Origin: Macrostomum hystrix | Lineage: Eukaryota > Platyhelminthes > Macrostomidae | DNA length: 64,000 nt | Direction of reading: 5' to 3' | Assembly (NCBI GenBank): GCA_950097015.1 | Contig: CATNEN010000039.1 | Span: forward strand, 14,540,501-14,604,500 | In this document: in pieces, positions 1 through 12,244 of the stretch | Layout of the letters: every line of letters begins with the position of its first letter | Position numbering within the stretch: the first letter of the stretch is position 1 | Made by a program: the position numbers and the translations under genes | Notes under the pieces: generated by a model | Databases searched by the model: none | What the model was told of the DNA's origin: nothing | What the model saw: only the letters and a program-made list of their open reading frames with translations

Positions 1-2709
1 ATCGAAGCTAGAATCAATGAAGGAATCGAAGCTAGTATCAATAAAAGGAATCGAAGCTAGAATTAATGAAGGAATCGAAGCTAGAATCAATGAAGGAATC
101 GAAGCTAGAATCAATGAAGGAATCGAAGCTTGTATCAATGAAAGGAATCGAAGCTAGTATCAATAAAAGGAATCGAAGCTAGAATCAATGAAGAAATCGA
201 AGCTAGTATCAATAAAAGGAATCGAAGCTAGTAACAATGAAGGAATCGAAGCTAGTATCAATAAAAGGAATCGAAGCTAGAATCAATGAAGGAATCGAAG
301 CTAGAATCAATGTAGGAATCGAAGCTAGTATCAATGAAGGAATCGAAGCTAGAATCAATGAAGGAATCGAAGCTAGAATCAATGTAGGAATCGAAGCTAG
401 TATCAATGAAGGAATCGAAGCTAGAATCAATGAAGGAATCGAAGCTAGAATCAATGAAGGAATCGAAGCTAGAATCAATGAAGGAATCGAAGCTAGAATC
501 AATGAAGGAATCGAAGCTAGAATCAATGAAGGAATCGAAGCTTGTATCAATGAAAGGAATCGAAGCTAGTATCAATAAAAGGAATCGAAGCTAGAATCAA
601 TGAAGGAATCGAAGCTAGTATCAATAAAAGGAATCGAAGCTAGTATCAATGAAGGAATCGAAGTTTGTATCAATGAAGGAATCGAAGCTAGAATCAATGA
701 AGGAATCGAAGCTAGTATCAATGAAGGAATCGAAGCTAGTATCAATGAAGGAATCGAAGTTTGTATCAATGAAGGAATCGAAGCTAGTATCAATAAAAGG
801 AATCGAAGCTAGAATCAATGAAGGAATCGAAGCTAGTATCAATGAAGGAATCGAAGTTTGTATCAATGAAGGAATCGAAGCTAGTATCAATGAAGGAATC
901 GAAGCTTGTATCAATGAAGGAATCGAAGCTAGTATCAATGAAGGAATCGAAGCTAGTATCAATAAAAGGAATCGAAGCTAGAATTAATGAAGGAATCGAA
1001 GCTAGAATCAATGAAGGAATCGAAGCTAGAGTCAATGAAGGAATCGAAGCTTGTATCAATGAAAGGAATCGAAGCTAGTATCAATAAAAGGAATCGAAGC
1101 TAGAATTAATGAAGGAATCGAAGCTAGAATCAATGAAGGAATCGAAGCTAGAATCAATGAAGGAATCGAAGCTTGTATCAATGAAAGGAATCGAAGCTAG
1201 TATCAATAAAAGGAATCGAAGCTAGAATCAATGAAGGAATCGAAGCTAGTATCAATAAAAGGAATCGAAGCTAGTATCAATGAAGGAATCGAAGCTAGTA
1301 TCAATAAAAGGAATCGAAGCTAGAATCAATGAAGGAATCGAAGCTAGAATCAATGTAGGAATCGAAGCTAGTATCAATGAAGGAATCGAAGCTAGAATCA
1401 ATGAAGGAATCGAAGCTAGAATCAATGAAGGAATCGAAGCTAGAATCAATGAAGGAATCGAAGCTAGAATCAATGAAGGAATCGAAGCTAGAATCAATGA
1501 AGGAATCGAAGCTTGTATCAATGAAAGGAATCGAAGCTAGTATCAATAAAAGGAATCGAAGCTAGAATCAATGAAGGAATCGAAGCTAGTATCAATAAAA
1601 GGAATCGAAGCTAGTATCAATGAAGGAATCGAAGTTTGTATCAATGAAGGAATCGAAGCTAGAATCAATGAAGGAATCGAAGCTAGAATCAATGAAGGAA
1701 TCGAAGCTAGTATCAATAAAAGGAATCGAAGCTAGTATCAATGAAGGAATCGAAGTTTGTATCAATGAAGGAATCGAAGCTAGAATCAATGAAGGAATCG
1801 AAGCTAGAATCAATGAAGGAATCGAAGCTAGAATCAATGAAGGAATCGAAGCTAGAATCAATGAAGGAATCGAAGCTAGTAACAATGAAGGAGTCGAAGC
1901 TAGAATCAATGAAGGAATCGAAGCTAGTATCAATAAAAGGAATCGAAGCTAGTATCAATGAAGGAATCGAAGCTAGTATCAATAAAAGGAATCGAAGCTA
2001 GAATCAATGAAGGAATCGAAGCTAGAATCAATGTAGGAATCGAAGCTAGTATCAATGAAGGAATCGAAGCTAGAATCAATGAAGGAATCGAAGCTAGAAT
2101 TAATGAAGGAATCGAAGCTAGAATCAATGAAGGAATCGAAGCTAGAATCAATGAAGGAATCGAAGCTTGTATCAATGAAAGGAATCGAAGCTTGTATCAA
2201 TGAAAGGAATCGAAGCTAGTATCAATAAAAGGAATCGAAGCTAGAATCAATGAAGGAATCGAAGCTAGTATCAATAAAAGGAATCGAAGCTAGTATCAAT
2301 GAAGGAATCGAAGCTAGTAACAATGAAGGAGTCGAAGCTAGTATCAATGAAGGAATCGAAGCTAGTATCAATAAAAGGAATCGAAGCTAGTATCAATGAA
2401 GGAATCGAAGCTAGTAACAATGAAGGAGTCGAAGCTAGTATCAATGAAGGAATCGAAGCTAGTATCAATAAAAGGAATCGAAGCTAGTATCAATAAAAGG
2501 AATCGAAGCTAGTATCAATGAAGGAATCGAAGCTAGTAACAATGAAGGAATCGAAGCTAATAACAATGAAGGAGTCGAAGCTAGTATCAATGAAGGAATC
2601 GAAGCTAGTATCAATGAAGGAATCGAAGCTAGTAACAATGAAGGAGTCGAAGCTAGTATCAATGAAGGAATCGAAGCTAGTATCAATAAAAGGAATCGAA
2701 GCTTGTAGG
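1..2709. repeat. 24-bp minisatellite array, cut by window start
   Basis: About 110 copies of a 24-bp unit containing GAATCGAAGCTAG, with 25-bp variants carrying AATAAAAGG. Because 24 is a multiple of three, long frames stay open on both strands and encode monotonous 8-residue repeats with no start context or unique sequence, so I read none as a gene. Blocks of variants recur in the same order near 237, 1280 and 1958, which points to larger duplications inside the array. The array ends abruptly in unique AT-rich DNA at about 2710. A related 24-bp family sharing GCTTCGATTC lies at 32829-33186 and 35900-36205. Confidence 0.97.
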
Positions 2710-3027
2710 AAGCGAAATATTTTATTGCAGCCTTGAAACTTAGCAATAATTATACATAATCATTGATTGCGTCAATCACTTGTCTTTCTTGTAGTCAGAT
2801 AGAAATTCGCTTTTTATGTTAAAGCAAAACATGAACGAGTAATAAACAATTGTTTCCATTAAAACAAGCAATACAATCACTAATGTTAGTGGGACCTATT
2901 GTGTATTACGAAACTAAAAGCTAGAATTTTTTACACTTATAAAGAAACAGAATGAGCTGTGATGTGAGGCAATACAAATGGAACATTCTATATCTTTTTA
3001 ATAAACCTTTATCCCACGCCATCCCAG
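2710..3027. other. Unique AT-rich sequence, no gene seen
   Basis: Non-repetitive sequence between the satellite and the first ankyrin exon. It probably belongs to an intron of the ankyrin gene, since the exon at 3028 begins after an acceptor-like ATCCCAG. No upstream exon is visible in the window. Confidence 0.5.
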
Positions 3028-6000
3028 GAGGAGAAGTGTCGCCAGAAGATCTTGGACATGTTGCTCTCGCACGGCGCCAATCCCAATTATCAGGACGACG
3101 CGGGCAGGACCGCCCTCAGCTACGCGTGCGAGCTGCGGCACAATGACGTCGTACGCCAACTTGTACGATTCAATGTGGACCCCGAGCTGCCAGACACTGA
3201 AGGTGATTTTCGGCTAGTTATTCTCTGGGCTGTGGAGTGATCCTCTGACTGTGGAGTCATCCTCTGGGCTGTGGAGTGATCCTCTGGGCTGTGGAGTGAT
3301 TCTCTGACTGTGGAGTCATCCTCTGGGCTGTGGAGTGATCCTCTGGGCTGTGGAGTGATTCTCTGACTGTGGAGTGATTCTCTGACTGTGGAGTGATTCT
3401 CTGACTGTGGAGTGATTCTCTGACTGTGGAGTGATCCTCTGACTGTGGAGTGATCCTCTGGGCTGTGGAGTGATCCTCTGGGCTGTGGAGTGATTCTCTG
3501 ACTGTGGAGTGATTCTCTGACTGTGGAGTGATTCTCTGACTGTGGAGTGATTCTCTGACTGTGGAGTGATTCTCTGACTGTGGAGTGATCCTCTGACTGT
3601 GTAGTGATCCTCTGACTGTGGAGTGATCCTCTGGGCTGTGGAGTGATCCTCTGGGCTGTGGAGTGATCCTCTGGGCTGTGGAGTGATCCTCTGGGCTGTG
3701 GAGTGATCCTCTGGGCTGTGGAGTGATCCTCTGACTGTGGAGTGATGTGAGTAGTGACCATTGGGGCCTGTAGGGTTAGGAAAACTACTGGTGTGTGGAT
3801 TGTTTATTAACGCAGACATAAAAGGAAATATGACCATGAGGCTTTAGGCATGCCGTATTTTAAGGTAATAAGTCCTATCATATCAGCCTTCTGTCCCATA
3901 AGGCCTCAGAGCTAATTGCGGTGAGGTAACTTAATCAGCAGGCACTGATTTACTGTGCCCATAAGGGGCTGGAGACAGAGACTAATTCAGTTCCAAATGG
4001 TTGATGTTAATCTATAGTGTCTGTCCCATCGTCATCCGCATCAGGTGTCCATTTCTTGCCCTGATCCTCTCGAGTCGATAAACATTGATTTTGCATCCAA
4101 TCATTATCCCAATTCTGTTCCACTAACTGTACGAACGGCTAATTTTGTTTAAAACAGCGTTCAATCGTACAATAGAGGTTCAATAAAGTATTCACAGGTC
4201 TCAGCAGTTTTCATCTTAACTGTAGAACTATACCAAGGGGGCTGACACGGGCCAAGTTTTTGTTGCGCATCTTCTGAAACAAGAATCAAGTCGCCAGCTC
4301 TTCAGACCGTCGAGATATTCAACGGTTCTGGCCAAAGGTCGGATTTTTTCCATAGGCGCTAGTTTATTTCATACACCCCTATTTCGCGCCTCAGTGCGGC
4401 CTTGCCAGGCCTTCAAACTTTATCAGCATGTCACCCGAATGTGCCTGCATCATCTCCGTCTTCGATGGTCACCTAACTTTATCTAGACGGACTGCTGGAC
4501 CTTCAGGGGCTACAACAGGATACCTGACGCGAATTTCTCAAATTTCACTAATCAATACTAAATATTAGGCGCAGCTCAACCAATTAAAGGACACCATCGC
4601 CTAGTCTGTCAACCAATCAGCACCACCGAAAGAACCGCAGAAATATTTTCAGGGGGAGTTCCCCCACCCCCCACGCCTGGTATAAAAAGGGCGCCAAAAT
4701 GGCTTGGTAGTCCTACTGTTAAATTGAAAAAATTGTTACAGTAAATAAGTTTTAGCCCAGTGATTAGCGCTTTCGACTACTAACGTAACTAGAGGTCAGG
4801 AGTTCAAATCCCAGCCAAATGGCAGCTACAGGTAACAGCATGAGCTGGGGTAGAAATTTAGGTGGTCCAACTAGCCTAGCTGTAATGTGTATTGACCTCC
4901 CTGGAAAGAAAAAAAGTTTCAATTTAGGTGGAAATGAACTCAACAATTCAATTGAGAACAAACGTAAGCAGCAACGCCTTTGCCTCTCGCACCAAGGTCC
5001 CTGAGCTCGATTCCACGGCGAGGCCACATTTATTTGGGGCGCAGCCGCGAAGAGAAGGCTTGGGGGCTTGTCGTGCAATTTATGCTCTTAAGGGCCAACC
5101 ACGAAGGCACAGTGAAAGTGCACTGCCTGACAATGAGAAAGTCAGGGCAGATGTACACACCTGTGTGAGCGAGTGCCTGCGTACGGTATCTGTGTGCGTG
5201 TGTGCTCAGGAGTCAGCTAAATAATTGCTTTATGGCTGGCTGCGGGTCTAAAGTCACTAAATGATGTGCCACTGCCCGCAGCCCTCATGAAATTATGTGT
5301 TTTCTTAAAACGTCAGCAGCATGCCGATTGATTCCTGACTTTTATCCAAGGTAACACGCCTCTGATGCACTGCGCCCGTGTTGGCAACGACACGGGCATC
5401 GCCATCCTCATTAAGTGCTTCCGAAGGCTCGGCCTCGACATCGACCGCAGCAACAAGGAGGGCTTCACCGCCATGCTCATAGCAGCCCGTCACGGCTTCA
5501 CCGAGTGCGCCAGCCTGCTGGCCCTGGACGGCCACGCGTCCGTTAGCCGCACCGATCCGAAGTACGGTCGCAACTCTGAGCAATGGGCCCGGGCGCAGGG
5601 CTGCACCACCCCGGAGGTGGCGGCATTCAGCGCTGACACCGGCGGCGGCGGCGTGGCTGGCGGTGTCGGCGTGGGCAGTAGCAGCCATCGCAGGCGCATT
5701 CTTCTACGCGGACCCTGTCGAGACGATCCGATAGCGGTCTATCCGAGTCCGGCGCGAGGTGGCAAATTGTCGGCTTCGATGCCTGCTCGTTCCCTTCAGC
5801 AGCAGGCCGGAAAGTCTGATCAGCGACCAGCAGCCAGCAGCGAAGACAATGACAGTGACGAAGGAGAGGCTGGCAGCAGCGGCAGCAGCGACAGTGAAAG
5901 CAATGATACTCGAAGGCGGTTGCCTGCAGCGCTGGAGCGCGACGAATGCAGCCCGCCGCCCAGCTTCAACGATCGCGGTCGTCGGCGCGGAGGCGAAGAA

Positions 6001-6042
6001 AGTGGCCATTCGGCCGGAACCAGCATGAGTACACTGGACTGA
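3028..6042 (+). CDS. Ankyrin-repeat protein, two 3' exons (5' end missing)
   Basis: Two exons fit together: 3028-3202 (after ATCCCAG, ending GAAG before GTGATT) and 5351-6042 (after TTATCCAAG, ending in TGA). The junction is phase 1 and rebuilds the ankyrin motif EGNTPLMHCARVGN. About four ankyrin repeats are visible: LLSHGANPNYQDDAG, GRTALSYACELRHNDVV, GNTPLMHCARVGND and GFTAMLIAARHGFTEC. They are followed by a Gly-rich stretch and a Ser/acidic low-complexity tail rich in Asp, Glu, Ser and Arg. Ankyrin repeats bind proteins; no catalytic domain is seen. The fourth-repeat region with LGLDIDRSNKEGFTA recalls the small vertebrate ANKRD33/34 group, but I cannot assign an orthologue. The intron carries a 20-bp minisatellite starting about 30 bases after the donor, and two SINEs. 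Upstream exons and the start codon are not in view. Confidence 0.85.
3233..3745. repeat. 19-20-bp minisatellite inside the ankyrin intron
   Basis: About 26 copies of a unit of type GTGGAGTGATCCTCTGGGCT, with shorter TTCTCTGACT variants. It lies inside the intron and begins about 30 bases after the exon's splice donor. Open frames on the minus strand here are repeat translations. Confidence 0.95.
3746..4239. other. Intronic unique sequence, nothing recognised
   Basis: Mixed-composition intron sequence between the minisatellite and the dispersed repeat. No coding exon, RNA gene or clear repeat was recognised. Confidence 0.5.
4240..4735 (+). mobile_element. Dispersed TATA-bearing repeat, copy 1
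   Basis: This segment shares ordered blocks with 47495-47830 and with both orientations at 57620-58740. Shared landmarks are GCATCTTCTGAAACAA, a GTCGAGATATTCAACGGTT-like block, CACCCGAATGTGCCTGCATC, CACCATCGCCTAGTCTGTCA and a GGTATAAAAA box followed by a GGCGSCAAAAT motif. No coding capacity was recognised. The TATA box near the right end suggests an LTR or other promoter-bearing non-autonomous element; its true ends are not fixed. Boundaries are set by where similarity to the other copies fades. Confidence 0.6.
4745..4935 (+). mobile_element. tRNA-derived SINE, family A
   Basis: A pol III-like head is visible: an A box around TAGCCCAGTGATTAGCGC (about 4753-4770) and a B box GGTCAGGAGTTCAAATCCC (about 4795-4813). 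The body contains AGCTGGGGTAGAAATTTA, matched by a minus-strand copy near 40480-40680. The flanks do not close an acceptor stem, so this is not a functional tRNA. It abuts a family B SINE. Confidence 0.65.
4965..5290 (+). mobile_element. tRNA-derived SINE, family B
   Basis: A B-box-like GGTCCCTGAGCTCGATTCC is followed by a body shared with four other places in the window: GTCAGGGCAGATGTACACAC, GTGTGTGCTCAGGAGTCAGC and GGCTGGCTGCGGGTCTA. Copies are at 33275-33570 (-), 47385-47475 (-), 48985-49155 (+) and 63825-64000 (+). It lies in the ankyrin intron directly after the family A SINE. Open frames here have no coding character. Confidence 0.75.
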
Positions 6043-8129
6043 CCTGGGCTTGAGAATTACTGAAGGTACTCTGGTGTGTTTTTTGAGTCTTTGTACTCTC
6101 AATGAGTCAATGCCATTGTCTTCGTGATTTTTCTTCTATCATAGATTAGTAAATCATAATTTGCTGAATTCTTTAAGCCACTTATATTGTAGAATCTCTT
6201 TTTCAAAATAATTTAATCGGTCCCAGCTCAGTCTTTTATGTCTTAGACAAAACACTTCATGCACTTCGCAGCCTCAGGTGCGCGAACAAAATATACGAGT
6301 ATAAGACATTATAGTAAAAGCACTTACATCTCTATCAGAGCAAGCAGCTGCGCTTTCACTATTGCTAAAAAATCTACTCACAGCAAATCCTGATCGGAAA
6401 TCGCGATTCAAGATTTAAATATAAAGACTGTGCATTATACTCACCTCTCATAAACAATGTCTGATCCGCTATTGAGTTCAACATTATATAAAGCGAAATG
6501 CCACAACACCTTCAATGATTAGTGCAGATGCCTATAATCTCTGTGTACAAAATACAGAGATCATTAAAAGACATTAAAAGACAAAATAACGCGCAAAAAT
6601 TTTGTCTTTTAATGGTTGAATCATTTTTAACATAAATTAATTTGTGGTAATATTTGGTGCGTTTATATGCGCTAATACGCGGGCGGAGTGAAGTAAACAT
6701 TGTAATGTGCATGAAAATTTCAGGCGAGCTCTACTGCTATTTTTTGGTAGCTCAACGAAGTTTGATATGTAAAAAACTCTCGTATCAAAATTGAGTTAAT
6801 AGACTGACTGTGTATGCATGCATCCCAATTATTAGAGGCAGAGTTATGTAGGTGTGTACTGCTATAACTTGTAATTGATAAAAATCCTACTTCTTATAAT
6901 ATTCTAATAAAGTACCACTAAGTAGCCACGCTAAAGACTACTTGAGTTGTCCTTTGATTTTTAGCAGAAAAATTTAATTAGAAGTTTTGCGGTTAAATGT
7001 AAGAAAAATATGTTTAAAACAGTTACCAGCAGTTAGCGTATCATGGATTAATTAGCAGTTGATTACATTTTTACCGGATGTAATCATTTAACTTTATAAT
7101 AAAAGTTAACACTTTATAATTGATAAAACAAAGCAAACACAAAAAACAAAATAATAATTTAGTAATGTCATTATCCCAACGTAAACAAAATAAAACGCTT
7201 CACAAAACTAGCTGCGTCTATCGCCTACGGCAGAGATTAAACAGGCTTACTTATTTAAATGACTCATAAATCCACGTTTTTATTGAGTTAGGGTAGACCT
7301 ATCTATATGCTACGTATGCTACGTGTATAGATTATCAGCGGGATTTAATTTTTTATCCACACTACTCATGCTGCGACTCATCCGTGCAGCCTCTTGTTAC
7401 TTCATGGATCTATTGTAGGAAATGATCCAATTGATTGGTTTGGAGTATAGCACCTTTATTTGTAAAATAACGAGTTTTTGGTTAGCTGTTAGCTCTGTTG
7501 TTACTTGTCAACTGTTAACTGTTAATGTATCTCCTTATGTATACAATCCTATTTGTTAACTGATACTTTGGTTATTTTGTCAGTAGGGCCTATGATTAAT
7601 GCCAGTTTTACAATATGTTTACAATATATTTATTGTTTAAATGGCTGCAAAAATTATGCTCATGCACATCTGCATTTAATTGCACCAAATATTTTATTAT
7701 GTTTTATGTGCCCCCTCCCCAATACAATTTAAATATATGGTATGATTCCTCCACTAAAAACTCTAATGTCTCAGATGTGAAGCTCTTGCACACTTGCAAC
7801 TTACTATTTTACCACATCTTGCTAATGTCTCGCTGCTCTCGCATCTGATAATAAATGTGGAAACTGTGCTAATTTACAGTAGGTTTTGTCCACAATTAAA
7901 AATTAGTTTATTATTCATTTTTATTAAAAACCTTTTTACAATCTAATAATCTTTTTTTTATTTCATTAAAATGCCAATGCCAATTTCCATTTCATTTGTT
8001 AGGCCTAAATTACTTTTTCATTTGAAAAACATGTTGCAACAAAAAACAATGAAATATGAGTTCAAAGTTCTAAGTAGGCCTAGCAAAAGCTGTTTAGAGA
8101 GGGTAATAATGGGCAATCCATAGGGTAAA

Positions 8130-8770
8130 GTATCATCAACCAAACAGTGTATCTTCAAAACCAAACAATAATTTTGACTTCTTCCTTGGTCTCGTGCAAG
8201 ACAGAAACAAGCTATTGTGTTTCACAGAACAACTAATTTGAAAGTTGAAGAAATTATCTACAAGCTGAGGCATGATGTGCAATGAAGCATTAAGAGGAAA
8301 GAAAGATATTGATGTTTCAGTAGAAATTTTTATTGCAAAAGCATACTTTTAAACAACATTTTTCAGTATATACTTTAGACAAAGATTGTATTGTATGTGG
8401 TTGCTTGCCAATTAAATGACCATAAATGTAGTTATTTATAGAGCATGAAAAATGCTTTCAAATTACATAATTCATGATAGTTCACTCCTTAAAATAAGAT
8501 TAAACCACTCACTCAAATTGTAAAACCAAACATCAAATTCTCTGTTTGGTTTGAAGATACATGAAAATCATTGTTTGGTTTTAGATAAAAAGCAGGAGTA
8601 ACATTTTTTCTATTTGATAAAATAGCTAAAGCAGATACTTTTTAGAAAGATGTAACTGTTTTCTATAACTTGGCTTTTGATTTATCATCATATCTTAAAT
8701 AGAAAATCTGTAGGCCCCTAGCTTAGGTTTGAAGTTAAAAAAATACACATTCTTGTTTGGTTGATGATAC
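8130..8770. repeat. Inverted CCAAACA/GTATC motif cluster
   Basis: GTATCATCAACCAAACA at 8130-8146 has an exact 17-base reverse complement at 8754-8770. A second motif, GTATCTTCAAAACCAAACA (8149-8167), has a near-exact reverse complement at 8543-8560. A small local hairpin of AACCAAACA and TGTTTGGTT sits near 8524-8552. Function is unknown; it may be a foldback element or a motif cluster. Confidence 0.7.
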
Positions 8771-10062
8771 ATACCAAAATTACCAACTAAGAGTATGTTG
8801 CCAATGGTGTTATGTTGGTGCATCTTGCACCACATGAATTCCTTAAGATGTGACTCAAATAGGGCCTTGCTTGTTCTATGCATTGCTCAAAACTTTACCT
8901 TACACTACAGTGTGCCCATGTTCCCTTGATGAGGTTTAAGATTTAGATTTACATTCCCAAGTTGTTACACCTTGGTATGATTTTAAAATTAGTTGTTCTG
9001 AGTGTCTAAAGATATCAGTGACCTAAACTGTGATCATTTTTTGTTTCTAATTAAAACATACATTAAAAAATAATTTTACAAAGGAAACTGGTAAATTGCC
9101 TACTTGACTATATGTCATAGGCCTAACTTCTTAGTAAATTCTTTATCCCAATGTTGCCACCAGAGTTGTCCTAGTGATTCTCTCTTTAATTGTCACTCTA
9201 AAGATATAATGTCACCAAAGGTGTCCTAATGGTTAATTTCTATTTTAACTTTATGATTTTCACAATGCCACCAAAGTTGTGGTAGTTCTTGTTTTTAATA
9301 TCTTATAAAAATATTATAGAGGTATTTTTATACTTTATATTTTATATTTTATATTTTATATTTTTATTTTATGTATCGGAGATTACGAACAAATAAGTAT
9401 TGGCCACAACTGCTTGCAGACAATCGGATCCTGAAGGACGTCCTAGGAGTCCAGTGCTGCAACAAATAAAAGGATGTAACATAAAATGTTTTTAAAAAAG
9501 TTGTATGAACGTTTTTCTAGGGCATTTCTACACTCAAGGTGCAACTGTTATTAGAAAGCCTAAAATTCATATTTATATAATATAATATTCATTGCAAATA
9601 CAAATTTCACTTTTGATTTTAGCCATAACTAAAAATGACTACCAATACCTATTTATTACTACCCATAAAAGTACTACAACTGGACCTACAAAAAATAAGC
9701 TAGATTTTTTCACACTAAAATTAGCAAAAACTATTTCTTGCTATTATAGCAATACATTTAAGTTAAAAATACAAGAATTCAATAAATTAAAAATTAATGT
9801 AGGTACTCTGATTAGGCCTAGCACCTTTTGATTCAGAAACATGTGTGCCACTATTGTAGCACACATAAACGACTTCGTAGTACTTCAACGCAACCTTTAG
9901 TGTAATTTTTGGGACTCGGCTTTGAGCACTAGAAATAGTGCGTGACTCTCTAATTTTCAATTGTACAAAACATGACTTCCCAAAATCACTAATAGCAGTA
10001 TTTAGGGAGTCGAAAGATTCAAATTGTTGACCGATGAAGAAAAAAGTAGACACAAGACAACT

Positions 10063-10258
10063 AGGATCATACATGCATAACCTCCCAAATCTTAGCCGGC
10101 CTTGCGACTTAGTTTTTGCTCTCATTTGCTCTCTTTTTCTCTCCCCTTTTTCCTTTTCTTCACGCTTTCCTTTTTTGTCCCTTGGTCCCCCCTTTGATTT
10201 TTTTGTGCTTGGTCGATTGGTTTTTGCGACTTACCTTGCTTGGCCCTCATTTCACCTG
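10063..10258 (+). repeat. Dispersed T-rich repeat, copy 1
   Basis: A segment running from CATGCATAACCTCCCAAATC through a long CT-rich tract to TACCTTGCTTGGCCCTC. It is repeated at 11578-11822 with the same order and few differences apart from an insertion in copy 2. The two copies do not abut, so this is a dispersed element or segmental duplication. No coding meaning is seen. Confidence 0.85.
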
Positions 10259-10630
10259 GCCAGTTTGGCCGGGTGTTGCGCATATATGACTAGGATTACT
10301 TAAATCTTGATTGACCGCCCGTTCGTCCAAAGCTGTGCCATTGGCACTGTCAGACATTTTTATGGACCTATTTTAACTTGGCCTAGAATAAAGTGATAGA
10401 CTGGATTATAGACTTAAAAGGCTTGAGCTATAAGATTAGAAAAATACACACTTCAGTTGTATTCTTTTAAATATATAAATAATAGAAATACAAGTATATA
10501 TTTTATATACTTAAAAAAGCCACCGTATTGGGTAATTACTTGCAAAAAAAGCAGAAAACTTTAATTTGTTTACTTGCTTTTAAAAACCAGAAGAAAAAAG
10601 GAAAATTGCAGTCATGATAAAAAGATAGAT

Positions 10631-10905
10631 GATAGGACAGCTATCTCGTCAGTGTGCCGTGCGGATAAGCAGGAAATTATTCCCACGGAATATGTTGAAG
10701 ATAGGACAGCTATCACGTCAGTGTGGCGTGCGGATAAGCAGGAAATTATTCCCACGGAATATGTTGAAGATAGGACAGCTATCTCGTCAGTGTGCCATGC
10801 GGATAAGTAGGAAATTATTCCCATGGAATATGTTGAAGATAGGACAGCTATCTCGTCAGTGTGCTGTGCGGATAAGCAGGAAATTATTCCCACAGTACCA
10901 TAGGA
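10631..10905. repeat. 69-bp tandem repeat, about four copies
   Basis: Copies begin at 10631, 10700, 10769 and 10838 with GATAGGACAGCTATC. Each contains GATAAGCAGGAAATTATTCC. The last copy degrades into GTACCATAGGAATAAG. Period 69 is a multiple of three, which explains the open frames on both strands. Confidence 0.95.
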
Positions 10906-11577
10906 ATAAGACAAAAATTATTTATACGGTACCGTGGGGATAAGCACTGCCTTTAATATAATGTCTAACTAATTTCAATATTATTGTTAGAATCAGTCTC
11001 TTAGAATTTGTTTTATATATTTCAAAGAATTTCTTGGTACTGTATTTAGTGTAGTAACATATTTAGGTAGCATATTTAGTTATTCTGGCCAATCCTTTAT
11101 CATATGTATGTATTTCTGAGTATATGCTTTCTGCAGAGCATTACCAATGATCTCAAGTGTATAGCAATACTTTCTACTTCTCTATCTTGAATTCTCTTAG
11201 TATTCCTCTCTGTATGTTTTAAATAAAGAATGAAAAAGCACTTCTGAGTATTGTATATTGAACTTTGTTTCAAACTAGCTTGAACAAGGTTGAGGTTTTG
11301 CCTTGATTTTGCTCCTGTTTTTATACCAAAATGTTTCATTTTAAACAAAATAATTATAGTGCATTTAAACAAATATTTTGTGTTTAAACAAATGTATACA
11401 TTTTCCATGTATTCAAAGAAAATATTTACAAAAGTTTGGGATTTATTGGTTTATTATATTACGTCTATATTATATAAACTGTTACAATTAATAAGAGATT
11501 ACCCTTATTGGATTGATATATAATTACAGTTCTAATGTAATGGAAGTGTTTTACTAGGTAACTCTAGTCCACTGGAG

Positions 11578-11822
11578 CCATACATGCGCAACCTCCCAAA
11601 TCTTAGCCGGCTGTGCGACTTAGTTTTTGCTCTCATTTGCGACTTAGTTCGTTTCATTGCTCTATTTACAACTTAGTTTGCTCTCATTTGCTCTTTTTTT
11701 TCTCTCCCCTTTTTCCTTTTCTTCATGCCTTCCTTTTTTGTCCCTTGGTCCCCCCCTTTGATTTTTTTGTGCTTGGTCGATTGGTTTTTGCGACTTACCT
11801 TGCTTGGCCCTCGTTTCACTGG
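11578..11822 (+). repeat. Dispersed T-rich repeat, copy 2
   Basis: Second copy of the element at 10063-10258, with an internal insertion that re-uses GCGACTTAGTT and TTGCTCTCATTTGC. Similarity stops just after the CCCTCGTTTCAC motif. Confidence 0.85.
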
Positions 11823-12244
11823 GTTGACAAAGTTGATAGAATGACCAGGTCATGCCAGTTGTTAATTGAAAAGGAAAATCTAGTGGAGAAAAAGCTATGG
11901 CAATAAAAAATTAAAAGCAGAAAATGCAAGATCGCCAGATTATGATCTTAACTATTTACCTGCTTAAGATTTACCTGAATGTCAAATGTCATGTCAAATG
12001 TCAAATGTCACATGCTCAAATTTCTCCTACTAACATTGATGCATTGATAATCCTTATTGGCTTGTCTTATTACCCAAGCTATGGTGTTTTAAATTAATCC
12101 ATTTTAGCTAGTCAATAAAAAAGCAATATTAGAAGAGACATTCTATGATCTTGTATACACTGACATTTTTGCTAGGTATACTAGTTAAATGTTAATAAAA
12201 TCTTACTTAAAATACATTCACACTCACACAATTTCAGCCTAAAT

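Larger units (their letters stand above)
6043..12244. other. 6.2 kb AT-rich region without a recognised gene
   Basis: No exon-like open frame was found between the ankyrin stop and the Ig gene. Open frames up to 112 codons occur but lack motifs or a consistent splice context. Structure seen: inverted CCAAACA motifs at 8130-8770, three decayed copies of a roughly 57-bp unit near 9150-9290 sharing a CACCAAAGTTGT-like core, an ATTTTATATT tract near 9330-9370, a dispersed T-rich repeat in two copies and a 69-bp tandem repeat. Confidence 0.6.

Noticed and set aside
5704-6102. 132-codon minus-strand frame
   Set aside because: Antisense shadow of the GC-rich ankyrin exon.
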